NCBI GenBank assembly: GCA_015956445.1
Contig: WIUZ02000005.1
Location: 1,116,001-1,180,000, forward strand
Source: Thelephora terrestris
Lineage: Eukaryota > Basidiomycota > Agaricomycetes > Thelephorales > Thelephoraceae
Reading direction: 5' to 3'
DNA: 64,000 nucleotides
The notes below the pieces were generated by a model. It was given only the letters and a program-made list of their open reading frames with translations. It had not been told where the DNA came from and searched no databases. A program made the translations under genes and the position numbers. Position 1 is the first letter of the stretch. Each line of letters starts with the position of its first letter. This document shows, one piece after another, positions 37,505 through 49,253 of the stretch.

Positions 37505-37584
37505 GGCGATGGGAGGGCTCGGGAAAGGTGCGGTTTCTCGATCACTTCTGCCAAGCGAGACTTGTCTCACATCTTCCACCACTC

Positions 37585-38068
37585 ATGGCCGACGGTCAAC
37601 CTCAAGCAGCTATTCCACCACAGCCAAAGGCCAGGCAGCTGAGGGCATGTCTTCTGTGTTCACTCATCCAGACCCCTGGAGACTTCCGCAAGAGCGGGTG
37701 TCCTAATTGCGAAGAGATTCTCCAGGTTCGTTCCCACCAATTCCGAATACATCGGCCTTGACCCACCGGTACACGCAGATGAAAGGCTCTCCGGACCGTA
37801 TCCAGTCGTGCACCTCGACATACTTTGACGGGATCATTGCGTTGATTGACCCTGAAACGAGCTGGGTTGGACGGTGGCAGCGGACATGTGAGTCGATACT
37901 TGCGATTCCATATGTCCCGTGGACGGACGTTCTGACCGCCAAGCAGCTGGAAACGTTCGTGGCATGTATGCCGTGCGGGTCAAGGGTAGAGTGCCCGAAG
38001 ATGTGGAGGCCGAGTTAGAGAGTCGGGGTATTAAGTACCGCCCACGGGATCAAACGGATATTGACTAG
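37585..38068 (+). CDS. SPT4: Transcription elongation factor SPT4
   Basis: Small zinc protein that pairs with Spt5 (DSIF) on RNA polymerase II. The ATG at 37585 starts [15 protein letters not shown]. The zinc site is [10 protein letters not shown] ... [13 protein letters not shown] (C-x2-C and C-x2-C). After a short intron, [20 protein letters not shown] and [13 protein letters not shown] follow, and after a second intron [20 protein letters not shown] with [16 protein letters not shown] and TAG at 38066-38068. Spliced length is about 120 residues, as expected. Two introns, near 37727-37783 and 37886-37960. Confidence 0.94.
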
Positions 38069-38421
38069 CGGAGGCCCGAATCTGGTCACCGTCCACTTGA
38101 CAGTGTCGAATCCTCGCTGACCTGCTGTGGTCCTTCCCGACCATCCGGTTTCCCCCACTGTTTTTTATTTGTTGTTTCACGAATATAACGGAAGAGGGTT
38201 CCATACACATTCGTTGTGCATCATAGGCCTCACGGGATCTTAATTGGTTCGCGGTCTCGGCCTCCCATGCCTCGTTGCCTCTTTCACACATCAGCGGTTT
38301 GATATATCTCACAAACCCTACATATGGCATCCGGGCCTTCGCCTCGAGGCCAAGTTGCAGATCCATATATTGCCGTCCAGTCTCTTTTTGATAACACTTT
38401 CTGCTGCTTCAAACCTTCGCC
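38069..38421. other. Intergenic region between SPT4 and kinase 3
   Basis: A 353-bp gap with no supported gene. It holds the SPT4 3' UTR and the promoter of the next gene. Minus-strand frames at 38031-38366 and 38284-38520 overlap known features and show no family. Confidence 0.5.
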
Positions 38422-41192
38422 ATGACCGCTATGTACACGAACAACCCCCCCACCCCACGTCACCCGAACGCGACTCACCGAACCACAACCAGCGCCAAGC
38501 TCAGCACGCCGGGCGTCCAAAAACAGAACACGCCCGCTTTGCTCACCCTTGACGAGAAGGCGGACCAGCTGCTCAAAATGACATCCTTGACTGTGGATGA
38601 AGCTCGAGAAGTGGCGAATGCTCTCGAAAAGGTGAGTAGGGATCCTTTCCGCCTATCGATCTGCGCATCAGACTCATTGGAGATAGTTGTTGGACCTTCA
38701 ATGTCAAATCACTTTGAATACGAGGAGGCGATGCTTCCGAGGCCTCGTGAGGCTTTGCGGGGAATACGGCGTCCTCCCCGAGTCATATATCATCCCTGAA
38801 GACAAGATCGAGAAGCTGGGGGACGCACCAGTAGCGACCGGAGGTTTCTCTGAAGTCTGGCCAGGGATGTATGAGGAAGAGAAGGCGGTCGCAATCAAAA
38901 TTATCAAGTATTACACAGCGGAGGGTCTCCAAACAATCAACAAGGCGAGGCACCTTGACCTCTCTTTCTGACCAAGCCTGACTGTTTACAGAGCTTCTGC
39001 AGAGAGGTCATCACTTTGAAGCGTTTGTCTCACCCGAACATACTGGAGTTGACTGGGGTCATGATGGACAACGGATTATATGCTATGGTGACGCCATGGA
39101 TGCAGAACGGGAACATCGTGGACTACGTGAGGGAAGAACCTCAAATCAATCCGTTAGAACTGGCAAGTATTCGGTTTCATTGGCTGCAGCGCTTCATTAA
39201 CTCGCGTCGCAGTTGGAGGGCGCCACGCTTGGTCTTCAGTATCTTCACAGCATGGATCTAGCCCACGGCGACTTGAAAGAAGTGCGATTCTTAGCTTTGT
39301 TCCGCGAACGACAGTCTTAAATTTTTCGTAGTCCAACATCCTGATCTCTGAAGATGGTCATGCTTGTCTAACGGACGTTGGAACCACGAGGGTCGCTGGC
39401 GATATGAGTTCTGCTACCGCTACGACCCAGACATCTACGACCGAGGGCGGTCTCACCGTGCGTTGGAGTCCCCCGGAAATGCTGGATCCAGAAAGGTTTG
39501 GGGCCAAGAGGAGTCGCCCCACGAAGAAGTCTGACGTATATTCGATGGCGATGACCATCTACCAGGTGAGCTTTCTTCAACATGGGCCTGGAAAAGGCAT
39601 TGACGTTGTCCTAGGTGTTGACGGACAGAGTCCCATACTACGATTGCGGCGAGCTTCCGGCAATGCTCCGGATCATCCAGGGCGTGCGACCCTCAAAGCC
39701 GATCTTCCTCATCACCCGCGGTTACACTGAAGACCTCTGGGAATTAACGACGCGTTGTTGGGACGAGAAGCCCTTAAAGCGACCCGTAGTCGAAGAAATC
39801 CTGGAAGTGCTGAAGGCAGCTGCAAAGCAGTGGAAGCCCACGCCTTTTCTCCCTCCCCAGGATGACCCGAGCCCGACTCTTGACGCAGATGAGTTCAACT
39901 CACGTACTCTTTTCGAACCTGTGGACGAGCACGCAAGCACCGACCTTTCTCTCCTCCTCGATCCACGCCACTCGCCTACAATCAATACTTTGGTCACGAC
40001 CACATCTCTCTACTCTTCCGACAGCGAGGTGTCACCCGCACATACCCCTGACACTTCCGATGAAGAGAAAGTAACAACGGCGCCCATCAATTTGTCCCAG
40101 GAAGACCCTAGACGAGATCCCGCGTTGAAAGAGGTTTCGAAGCATACGATTGTTCCACGACCGACTCAGGAAGACCTGAAGTCAACCCACGCCGCGAGGA
40201 AGGAGGAAACCGAGGCTTCGTCCGTCAGACCGTCAGGGGGTGAGAAGCCAGGAAGACCTGCTGGTGTCGGACGGATCGCCGTTGCATTTGAGGATAGCCA
40301 ACAAGTACCCGCCAGCATGTCAGAGACACAGCTCGACAAACAGACCCCTGCCACCCTGGGGAAGGATGACATGCGAAGGACAGCGCCAGTCAAATCCTAT
40401 CCTGTCACCCCAAAGCTCGCTTCCACCACATCGCAAAAGGTGTCGCCCGGACCCACTCCTGCTAACTTCAGTGCCCAGGACCAAACTTCCGCTGCAATTA
40501 AGCCAGGCTTGACCTGTTCCTCCGAATCTGAAGACGAGCGAATCGCCGCCAAAGTCTCTGGTTCATTCAATCCACCTCGGTCATCTGCAACCAAGCCTCC
40601 AGTCTCCGCTTCATCTGTCCCCATTCCCTCTCTTCCCCCTTCCCTACCTTCGACAATCGAAATTACACCCGCACCAAAACCGTTCCCCACCACATCGAGG
40701 GAGAAACAGCTTAATCCTGTGGTTCCGAGACCGCCAGGGGAGGATCGATCCAGGCCAACCCCCACCATTGAGAAAGAGGAAGAGATGCGGTCTGGGTCCG
40801 TCAGATCGTCAAGGGGAGAGAAACACAAACAAACCCCCCCTGCATCGAGGAAGGAAGAAACGACAGTTGTGCCCGTCGTACCTTCAAGAGAGAAGGAATC
40901 AAAGTCGACCTCCGCCATCTCTACCAATGAAAAGGCTCAACACGCATCCCCAAGCCCTTCTACTCTGCTTGAACCCTCGAGGGAAGCCAACCCGCAATCC
41001 AGATCCACCCGGAGACAAGAAACCAAGTCCAGGTCTACTAAGGAAGCGTTGTCTGAGCCTACCACTGCTACATTCTTGACGAAGCAAGAAGCCGAGCCTC
41101 TGGCTAACAGCTCAACTAGGGCGGAGGTGCAGTCCAGACATACCTCGAAGCAGGAGGCACCGGGCCCGTTTCTTTCACCCCACAGTCGGTAG
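38422..41192 (+). CDS. TKL-type kinase with DVG in place of DFG and a long disordered tail
   Basis: The ATG at 38422 opens a low-complexity start (NNPPTPRHPNATHRTTTSAK), then a helical segment (LDEKADQLLKMTSLTVDEAR). The kinase domain begins in exon 2: ATGGFSEVWPGMY (Gly-rich loop, incomplete), VAIKIIKYY with the ATP-site Lys, SFCREVITLKRLSHPNILEL, VTPWMQNGNIVDYV, HGDLKE joined by an intron to SNILISEDGHACLTDVGTTR. The metal-binding DFG is thus DVG, with the Asp retained. Then MSPE is replaced by WSPPEMLDPERF, followed by KKSDVYSMAMTIYQ and LWELTTRCWDEKPLKRPVVE. After residue ~480 comes a Ser/Thr/Pro/Lys/Glu-rich tail of about 400 residues ending at TAG 41190-41192. About six introns fall in the kinase part, none in the tail. 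It is more distant from the two left-hand kinases than they are from each other. Confidence 0.82.
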
Positions 41193-41705
41193 GGCTTCAG
41201 CCAGAGGAAGAATCCGCTGAAGACAAAAATATCATCCCCTGTATGCCCCACTGGTCCCGCTGAGTACTTATCGCACTCCAGATGTTCGACGTGGATTTAG
41301 GTGTACTTATTTACGGGCCAGAGGCCCAAATTCCTGTATCGGCTCCTTGGTGCATAGAATCATTGTATTTCATAGCCCCGTCGTACAATACGTTCTCCTT
41401 ATGCAACTCTCGCATTACTTTTCTCCGATTCTGTTCCTGATCGGGTTTGAAATGGAAGATCGTTGGCGCAAAGCTCCAAACCGCAATGGTGGTTCAAGCA
41501 AGTGCACCACGCAACAAAACGGGTGTCAAGAACTATAGCGGGAATGGAAAATCGATCGCAATCACATCAAAGGTGTTTTCCGACGGGAGGACACAGGGTG
41601 AGACTCTGTGGGTTCAATGGCGCGGGGTAATTAAATAAAAAAAGGTGCGCGTTCAGTCTACTGATGAGAGCAGAAATGAGATGGCTCTACCTGTCATCAC
41701 CTCAG
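41193..41705. other. Intergenic gap, nothing recognised
   Basis: About 510 bases between kinase 3 and the trypsin-fold relic. Short frames (41347-41638) on the plus strand show no resemblance to known families. AT-rich stretches near 41625-41640. Confidence 0.5.
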
Positions 41706-43305
41706 CTAGGCAGGCAGGGCGTTCTTGATGTAGGGGTTGGCGAGGGGACCGAACTGGTGGATGGCCTTCATGATGAAGTGGATCGGGGTGACGCAGGTCA
41801 CGTCAGCGGAGTCGGTGATCCCACTACCGGCAGTGAGGATGCCACCGATCCGTCCCAGCCCATCAACCACAACAGAGCCAGAATCTCCTTTGGATGAAAA
41901 GGGCCAGATTCCTTGTCCAAGGGAATAACCGCCCACTCCTTGGACACGCCGGTGACATGCCCACCACAATAGTTGCGAGAGTAAGAGATGAAGCCGATTG
42001 CTTTGCCCTAAGTCAAGCCCATACCCCGCTTAAGAACCGTAATACATTTATTGCCATCCTTGTCTGATATCGTGGGTGTTTTTGTTTCCTGCTCCGCGAT
42101 CATACCAGGGAGTTTTAGCCTTAGAAGGCGGTTGCCAGGCCAGGTGAACTTGTGAGGGTTCTCTGGGTTTGAGCGCATTTTGCGCGTGAGCTCAGCGGAT
42201 GTGTACTTGTTCCCGAGGTCGATACAGTTCCCAGGAAAGTCGTCAAGTTTTAACGACTTCGATGACCGCAATGTCTTGTGTGTACTGTTGTGGCTCGGTG
42301 CCAACACCGACAGTGACGACCGAGAGTTCGGCTCTCGTCAGTGGACCATCGCTCTGAGAGCTCCTGGTGGAAGGTCGTGAGAGACTGTGCCCGCTGCACT
42401 GCTTTCCTCTTCTCAAGTTCGGCATCCTCGCATATCTTCTGAGAAATGGTGTCATCCTGGCCCGCTACCCCGGCTATACGGCTCTGCTGGCTAGCGATAA
42501 TTGTGACCTGGTCCTCAGTCTCTCTCTTGATGAGGAGGAGATGCTCCTGGAATGACGCTTCACTGAGGACTAGAAAGTTGCGGCGGGGCTGACTCTTGGT
42601 AGTGTGCTCGAAGTGTTTACCCTGAGCCCGAGGGAAGAGAACATGGCGGGTGGTGACCAAGTAAAGCTTGTCGAGGCTGTCGACCGCAATGAAGAACCCA
42701 GCAGTCCCTTCAGCCCACGGAGTGTCCTCTGCACAGATGGTAATGCCAAGGGAGGTGGTGAAGGGCTTGTGAAGGATCGCTGTGGGGTCGATGATGTCGG
42801 TGGGCTTGAGAAGCCGTGGACAAACCATCTGGATGATGTTGGACTTGCGAAGCTTGACCTCAACATCTATGATACCGTGCTCGAATAGAAGCTGCCGGCA
42901 TTGGACAACTACCTTGGTTCCGACCTCGTAGGAAAGGTGAGTGTGACGACCCCAAACGCCAATCCAAAGAACAAGGTATCCATCACTCGCAGGCTCATTG
43001 CCGTGGACGATGCGGACGATATCAGTACTCGACCAGTCAACCTGATCGTGCTCCAGGATGTTGTGAACCTTGAACGCGAGGTTATCCTCCCACAATCCAC
43101 TGAGGAGTCGGTGTTGCCCTGGAATCCCAAGCTCCTTATTGCGGAAGTATGGCTCGGGCCCTGAGGGTGGGTACCATGGAGGGCCCGTGCGGGCAGTCAG
43201 GCGTGGCTTAGAAGGCAGCCCGTGGTAATAATGCTCGGCTTCTGCTGTGGAGGGACGCGGTGGAATGGGAGGAAGTTCGAAGCCAAAGAAAGTCACACCC
43301 GACAT
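41706..43305 (-). pseudogene. Trypsin-fold (PA clan) intracellular protease-like gene, decayed
   Basis: A member of a family common in mushroom genomes. The ATG at 43305 starts MSGVTFFGFELPPIPPRPST. A long N-terminal domain follows (GIPGQHRLLSGLWEDNLAFK, WSSTDIVRIVHGNEPASDGY), then the protease part. The candidate His is in LYLVTTRHVLFP, a coiled link is in CEDAELEKRKAVQRAQSL, the candidate Asp is in QYTQDIAVIEV, and the catalytic Ser is in SKGDSGSVVVDGLGRIGGIL. The order and spacing are typical, but the pieces lie in different frames without suitable introns. Apparent frame changes occur near 42330 and 42250, an in-frame TAG follows RGMGLT near 42008, and another change lies just before the GDSGS segment near 41895. 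I read it as a host gene that has decayed recently; sequencing error could explain one break but not all. Confidence 0.65.
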
Positions 43306-43730
43306 GTTGGTCGTGGAAGAAGCGACAGTGGGAGCCGCCGCCGGGAGCTCAGCGCTCAGCACGGAACGGCGATGGATAAGACAACATTCTTGATAGTGGA
43401 AAAGAGGAAACTACAAACTATGCTATCGCAGTGGTACTTGGATCAAGATCTGCCCTCTACCGTCGCGTCCCAACATCTAACAGCACTTCGAGGACTTGTC
43501 TTGTGCTTTCGCACGTTTTATTCATGGACGTGACGGCTTGCTACTGTGTACTAAGCACATTCGAATGACCAACCTCAACCCCCTCTCGATCACGTTGGCC
43601 GCCAGTATAAATCGGCCCATCCACCCCAGGGGTCAAATTATCCTTCCTTACACTTCTACCCCCATCTCCTGGAGAGATTTCTACACTTTTCTACTCGCAC
43701 GTCTACTTGCTTTCCCCTCGTTGTTCTATC
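43306..43730. other. Divergent intergenic region
   Basis: 425 bases between the start of the protease relic and the start of the secreted protein gene. A TATA-like tataaat at about 43607 lies 120 bp before the plus-strand ATG. Other frames here have no family. Confidence 0.5.
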
Positions 43731-44678
43731 ATGAAGTTCTCCCACATTATTGTCCTCTACCTCTCTGCTATGGCTGCTCCATCGGTGTTGGCCGCCCCTC
43801 TCCGACATGACAATCATTGCTCTCCCGGGACTACGGACGTTCGTTGCGTCGCACATACAGACGGCCGCGACCGTACGTCCAGCCTCCTTCCAAGTGGAGG
43901 CAGCGCACAGCGTGAGTCGTTACATCCACATACCCCTAAATGACCAACCCCTAACAACACCTTATTATTGGCAGTTTTCGACGAGAGGGGAATTGGTCAA
44001 ACTCTCCAGACGGTTCTTGAAGGACTTCCCATCGTTGGTCCGATCTTGGGTCCCCTTCTTAAACAGCTGCTAGGTGCAATCGGCCTGTTGGAAATGGACG
44101 TTGCTTCTGCATCAAAAGCTTCCCTCAACTCTGAACAGATCGCCACTCTCGCCAGCTTCGAGTTTGCCTTGTCGAATGCGGTCAACAAGGTCCTGCTTTC
44201 TGATGGAAATCTCGATAGTGGCGCTCAATCCAGGCTCAAAGCTAGAGGAGTTGTGCCCTTGGGAGAACTGGCTACATCAGTCCCCATTATCGGTGGTTTC
44301 CTACAGCCATTTGTACCACTGTTAGGGTCTCTCGGTTTCGAATCTGTGGACGCCAAACTGGGCTCCGTCTTTAGCATGGAACTTATGAACGAGGAACAAT
44401 CTGCGAAGTTAGCTCTGTTCCAAACCATCTTTCAACAGGAACTCGCGAGTATCCTCCCCAACGTCAGCAATTTCACTACCCCCGATGCGCGCGTGCCATC
44501 CAAAGCATCTCCGGATGACGTCAAGCCTTCAACTCCCGGACTATCTCCAGATACCCCCGGAGACGACGGACCTAACAGCGACTCATCTTTGCCAGTCGAC
44601 TCGTCGCCAGCGGACGTACCTAATTCGATCCTGCCCCCAACTGCGAGTCCCGAACGAATGGAGGATGCGGATGAGTAA
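43731..44678 (+). CDS. Small secreted protein, unrecognised
   Basis: The ATG at 43731 opens a classical signal peptide (MKFSHIIVLYLSAMAAPSVL, with cleavage likely after LAA). After a short polar exon, an intron at about 43920-43975 (gtgagt..ggcag) joins to LFDERGIGQTLQTVLEGLP. The mature part has repeated hydrophobic helices with Gly and Pro (PIVGPILGPLLKQLLGAIGL; PIIGGFLQPFVPLLGSLGF) alternating with amphipathic segments, so there may be two related halves. A Ser/Pro/Asp-rich tail follows (about 44480-44670), ending DADE with TAA at 44676-44678. One N-glycosylation site (NVSNFT) precedes the tail. The paired helices suggest a surface-active or membrane-binding protein, but I do not recognise the family. 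Confidence 0.75.
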
Positions 44679-45280
44679 TGTCATTATCGGCCTACGCGCA
44701 ACCACTTCATGATTTTTACGAACTTCGACCGCTCTCCTATCTGTATCTTCTGTCTTTTAACTTTACGGCCCTGGTGGTCCATTTTATCTTCTTCGCGTCG
44801 AGGGTTTCGGCTACCCCTTTAGTATATGCGTTTTGCTCTGGCTCCTCTTCCATGGCTGCATTTAATGTACACATATCATTGTCCGCCTGGCATTTCACCG
44901 GAACTCGAGAACCCTGTGATTGGCACGCAACCTGAGTGTAATTACTGTCAAAGACATGAAAGCAACATAAGGTGATGAAAAGGCGCGAACACTCCTCGCT
45001 GTCAATTCTATCAGGCTCAGTGCGAGTGATGTTCATGATCTGTGAAGTAATGACACACGATCCTGATAAGTTACGAGATTCGTGAAGAGGAACTGGACCT
45101 CGTTCCTCGTACTCTAGTCTTTACGCGTCGGCCCACCGTTCCCAATGCGTCTTCAATCAAAGTCCCAAACTCTCAGTGTTTATTCATCTGCTTTCACTCC
45201 CATCGAGTTCCTGGGCCTTCCTTGTTTATACCGGACCCTTCGACCCACATTCTGCTGAGATCCCCGGAAATCTCGTCACT
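44679..45280. other. Intergenic gap
   Basis: About 600 bases after the secreted protein gene with no supported feature. It begins with that gene's 3' UTR. Confidence 0.5.
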
Positions 45281-45421
45281 ATGGTATTCTGTGGCCGGCT
45301 CACTTTGGGGACTTTCGTCATCCTTTTCTTCATATGCAGGAATGTGTTGTCCAGTCCCATCAATCAAACAGTGTGGTCTCTACAGCCTCGTCCCCGTTGG
45401 TGGCGACATTCGCTGCGGTGA
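45281..45421 (+). CDS. Possible short secreted peptide or first exon
   Basis: An ATG at 45281 opens 46 codons starting with a hydrophobic, signal-like stretch (LTLGTFVILFFICRNVLSSP) and ending in an Arg/Trp-rich segment. No following exon or family is visible. It could be chance. Confidence 0.2.
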   Translation: MVFCGRLTLGTFVILFFICRNVLSSPINQTVWSLQPRPRWWRHSLR

Positions 45422-46651
45422 TCATCGACGAACAAGCATCAGCAAGTCGTGGAAAGTCTGGTGATTGAGGCATTTCCCCTACAAGGGCTTATAACGCATT
45501 ATAACCCGTTGTAACCCGTTATGTGAACTTTCGCGCCGATTGTTCGCTGCGTTGACAATTGACAGCCAACTGGGCTCGACACACTCTCCCTCGTCTGCTC
45601 AAGGATTACCGGCGTTTTTATTGTCCACCTGAGCGCCTGGGCTAGCCGGTGGCCTTTGGTGCCAAACCCAGCCTCTCAGTCGATGTCTAACGTTGGTCTA
45701 ACGTATGCCGAGCCCTCTCGTTGCTACGCCAAGAATGACTAGATCATCCCGTTACCTTGCCTGATGCACCTCGCCACTTTGAGCATGTGCTCGCGAGCCT
45801 ACGATAATACTCTTGGCGAACGCCACAGATACAGCGATAGTTATCGTGATCGTCTACAAGATTTCGCGGCCGGACAGAAACTCTGATGTCTAAGTCCGGT
45901 ACTTCATGCTTTTGATTTATCTCCTCAATGCACCAACACTATCCTAAAATATGACCGTCCGATCATGGTGACGACTAGGTCATCGCCCTGTTTCTTGCCG
46001 TCCAACGAGCCGTCGGTCGGAACGCCATCGCCTCCAGAAACTCCAATGTTTCCGATGTTCGTCTGGGAAAGTTCACTAGTGTCGGGGCTGAGACCACCAT
46101 CATGTAAAGGGACTTCGAGAGACGGGATGCTACCGCTGCGGTTGGGTCCCATTTCTACCTTTGCAGCGGTAGTCATTCTGATGTTGATATCTAGAACCGA
46201 CCACTGCCTTGGAAATTCCAGCATCCCAGGGCACCGATCAGGGTTTTACACCTGCTTGAAATTTCTTCCATTCCCACTTTCTTGTCACCATTGCCAAGCT
46301 TCGCAGAGATATATTGATGATAAAAATCTGGTACATGATCAGTTCTAATTTCAACTAGTGTCCCATCTCAGCCGAACACGGCTGTGAAATCATCCTTGCG
46401 TTTAGGCTTTCAATTCTGACCAAAGAATGCTCTCCGGGGAGGACACCGACATTCGAGCACAGGCACACGCCCGAAATTTTACTCAAGCAGACCACGTATT
46501 ACGAATGGCGATCACCGATAAGGGATGTAGCGTTAGAGAATTTACACGGGACTATTGAAAGATGGTAAGGGGAAAAAAGGATAATTAAGTACAGAACAAG
46601 GCAATTGAGTACTACGATGGTGCTACAAATCCTGACACAGGCGTTCGGACA
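45422..46651. other. Gap of 1.2 kb, nothing firm
   Basis: No gene is supported. Overlapping frames on both strands at 45925-46348 show no family. Short direct repeats of a taacccgtt core lie at 45491-45523. The right end carries the PacC 3' UTR. Confidence 0.5.
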
Positions 46652-48995
46652 CTAAACGACAGTCATCTCAACATCCATACTGGATGTTGACCTCTGGATT
46701 CCAGGAACGCCGGGACCCATCAACGTCCTGGGCCCGGCAAAGCGATTTTTGCTCTTTTCTCCGGGTATCCCGTACCTCTTCTTGTATTCGGAGTTAATGT
46801 AGATGAGCATATCCTTGATCAATTGAGCGTGTGCTTGTCTCTGTTCCTCATTATCGTCCGATTCATTGACAGTGTCTTCGGCAATCGTCGACCGGGTTTC
46901 GTCCTCTTCATCAACCTGACTTTCGATCTCGATATCACGAACAGAGGAAGCGAGACGCTCCGTCGAAATACCAGAGGTTACAGACTTGAGGCTCGGCAGA
47001 ACTGTGCCGTGATACTGAGGTTCAGGGGTGAAAGAACCCGAACGAGAGGATAAAGTAGACGGGGACGACGGACGCTCCCGAAGGTGTAAGGGGGGGAGCG
47101 TGCACTCTTCGCTTCCGGAAGTTAGGAGATGGTGCAAGCTGTCCGATCCTGGACCACTGTCCGTGGGAGCGGACTTCAACAACTTCGACGAGGCTGATTC
47201 TGTGTGATTCTGGTGATCAGAGGGGAGGGTTTTCAACACAGGTATCATTGTACGGGCAGAGTGATAGTCATGGCGAGTAAGCTGGGCCACCGGAGGCGGT
47301 CCCCTTGAAGTCCTCAAGAAGTCGAAATCGGCACCGGTCGGTGGCGTTGACAATGTAGAATGCGGGGACAACGTTTCTGGAGATTGATAACCGACCACGC
47401 GACCCGGGAACGGAGGAGGCGACTCTAACTTAGGGTCGGACAAAGAAGATGGTGTGGAAACTGGGGAAGCGAATGCATTGTTGTCCCGACGGGGAGTCGG
47501 GTCTGGGAAGAAGATGTGGGCATCCGGGAATAGGGAGGTAGGTTGGGGCGCCGCGAAGTTCATCCCTTGAACAGTGGCCGGCTGGTGGGTTGATCTAGAG
47601 GGATAGGACGGGAAACCATTCGCAGCGGATGTGGGGTACATGGCCGCGTCGCTGAAAGAGGACCCAGATCCTGCGGCAGGGTTCGCGATGCCCGGCATCC
47701 CGGCGAGCCCCAATTCGCTCAAGCCAGCAGGGTTGAAATACGAGTGACCAGGGTGGTTGTCGAACTCACGGGCTGAATGACGAGGTGGGAAGGGGTGCGC
47801 CCTTGTGGTCGTGGTGACCTCCCTGCCGAGCGTTATAAGGAACTCGTTTACGGCCGCCAATTCCTCTGGAGTGTGGATGTCAAAGGAAACGGATCTTGGA
47901 TTGAAGAGGGAGGTGTGGCCGTATCCATTACCGGTACTGGCTCCGTGGTGTTGGTTAGATGAAGCAGGGTGGGATAAGTACGCGAGGTTGCTCAAGCGTT
48001 CGGCCATGTCTACCAGGAGTATTCAGCAGTACGTCATGGGTCGAAATGGGTGAGACGGGCTTACGAGGATCATAGGATGGCGTAAGCCTTCGTTTTTTCA
48101 TGTCAGTGAGGAACTCTTCCATATAATCATGTGAACGTTTTGTGCCAGCAGATACGGGATGCGTGTGCCGAGGGGCATCCCAGGTGGGAGGGCCATGGTT
48201 TCCGAACAGATCCCGGGCAAAAGCAGCCTCATCGAGTTCAGGAGATGGGGTGGGGAGCACGTTGTATGAAGTAGCTGCGCAGTAAGAGAAGGGTATCAGA
48301 AGGACAGCCATGCCAAGCAGATGCCAAGAGATCACGGACCGGAGGCCACCTCGGAAGTGGCAGAGTTAGACTTGGCTCTTTGATTCCAAGGCTTGGCGGG
48401 ATCTGAGGAGTGGAGAGACTTGGACGCTGGGCGGTTTGATGGTCGTGTCTCGGCTTTTACTCTCGTTGAATATTCTGGGTCGGTAACCGTGATCGCCTTG
48501 GAATGTTTGTGCTGGGCATGGTGCTCTTCGGTGTGGATCTTTTCATGTTTCTTCAGATCCTGAGGACGCTTAAAAGACTTCTTGCATATCTCGCAAATAT
48601 GTGGTTTGAGTGGCGTATGGACTACCAAGCGAGAGAAGGTTATGAGAGGTGCATCAGGCGTAGAAACCCACAAAGTTGTTACCTCGGAGATGACTGGTGA
48701 TGTGATCTCGTTTTGCGCAAGTCGCACCACAATCTTTCCATCTGCAAGTGAGGCAAAGGTTGTTGGTACTCTTGCGACCGATGTGGTCGTTGCAGAGGTG
48801 GTTATAGAGAATTTCTGGATCTGGGTAAGACTTTCCGCAGTCGACCCAAAGGCAGATCAGGACGGGTTCTTGAGAGGGGTTCGAGACTGGGGATGGTTGT
48901 TGCTTAGGGGAGGCGGCCTCGGAAGTGGTTGGTTGTGGGGTGGTTTCAGCCCCTGTTGACTCTGGGGGAGGGGAGGAGGAGGATGCTGCGGACAT
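46652..48995 (-). CDS. PACC: pH-response transcription factor PacC/RIM101
   Basis: Zinc-finger regulator of ambient-pH gene expression, activated in other fungi by proteolytic removal of its C-terminal half. The ATG at 48995 starts [20 protein letters not shown], a Ser/Thr/Pro/Gln lead of about 45 residues. Three C2H2 fingers follow: [40 protein letters not shown], and, after an intron, [20 protein letters not shown] with [10 protein letters not shown]. This is the family's diagnostic order. Further exons carry [40 protein letters not shown] and [15 protein letters not shown]. The long C-terminal exon is Ser/Pro-rich with an acidic stretch ([14 protein letters not shown]) and ends [13 protein letters not shown] at 46652. 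About four introns. A DCAF11-like gene ends only 258 bp from the start codon. Confidence 0.93.
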
Positions 48996-49253
48996 GGCTG
49001 CGACAATGACAGTCGGGGCAGAAGGAGGGAAAGGGGGCGGAGGAGGGGAGACTTGTCACTAGATTCCACTTGGGAAGTTCCTGATGTTTATATAATGCAG
49101 AACAGACCTCCGAAGATAGTCTTGGCTCCCGGAGCTGGGTTTCCGCTCAGGAACAATTTTGCCGAGCATTTCTGGTCCTCACGTGATCAAGCCGCCGCTC
49201 CATTGGCGTCACCGGACAGGAAAGGTATTGCACCCGAAAATAACTCGCTTAAG

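Noticed and set aside
37505-37582. Longer N terminus of the homeodomain protein
   Set aside because: The frame is open but starts with GTG; the ATG at 37504 has good context and avoids overlap with SPT4.
42250-43362. A complete 370-residue protein from the open frame at the protease locus
   Set aside because: It begins with GTG and its last 25 residues lie in the wrong frame relative to the family; a decayed gene is the better reading.
45925-46348. Frames of about 100-127 codons on both strands
   Set aside because: Neither strand shows a family, signal peptide or splice support.
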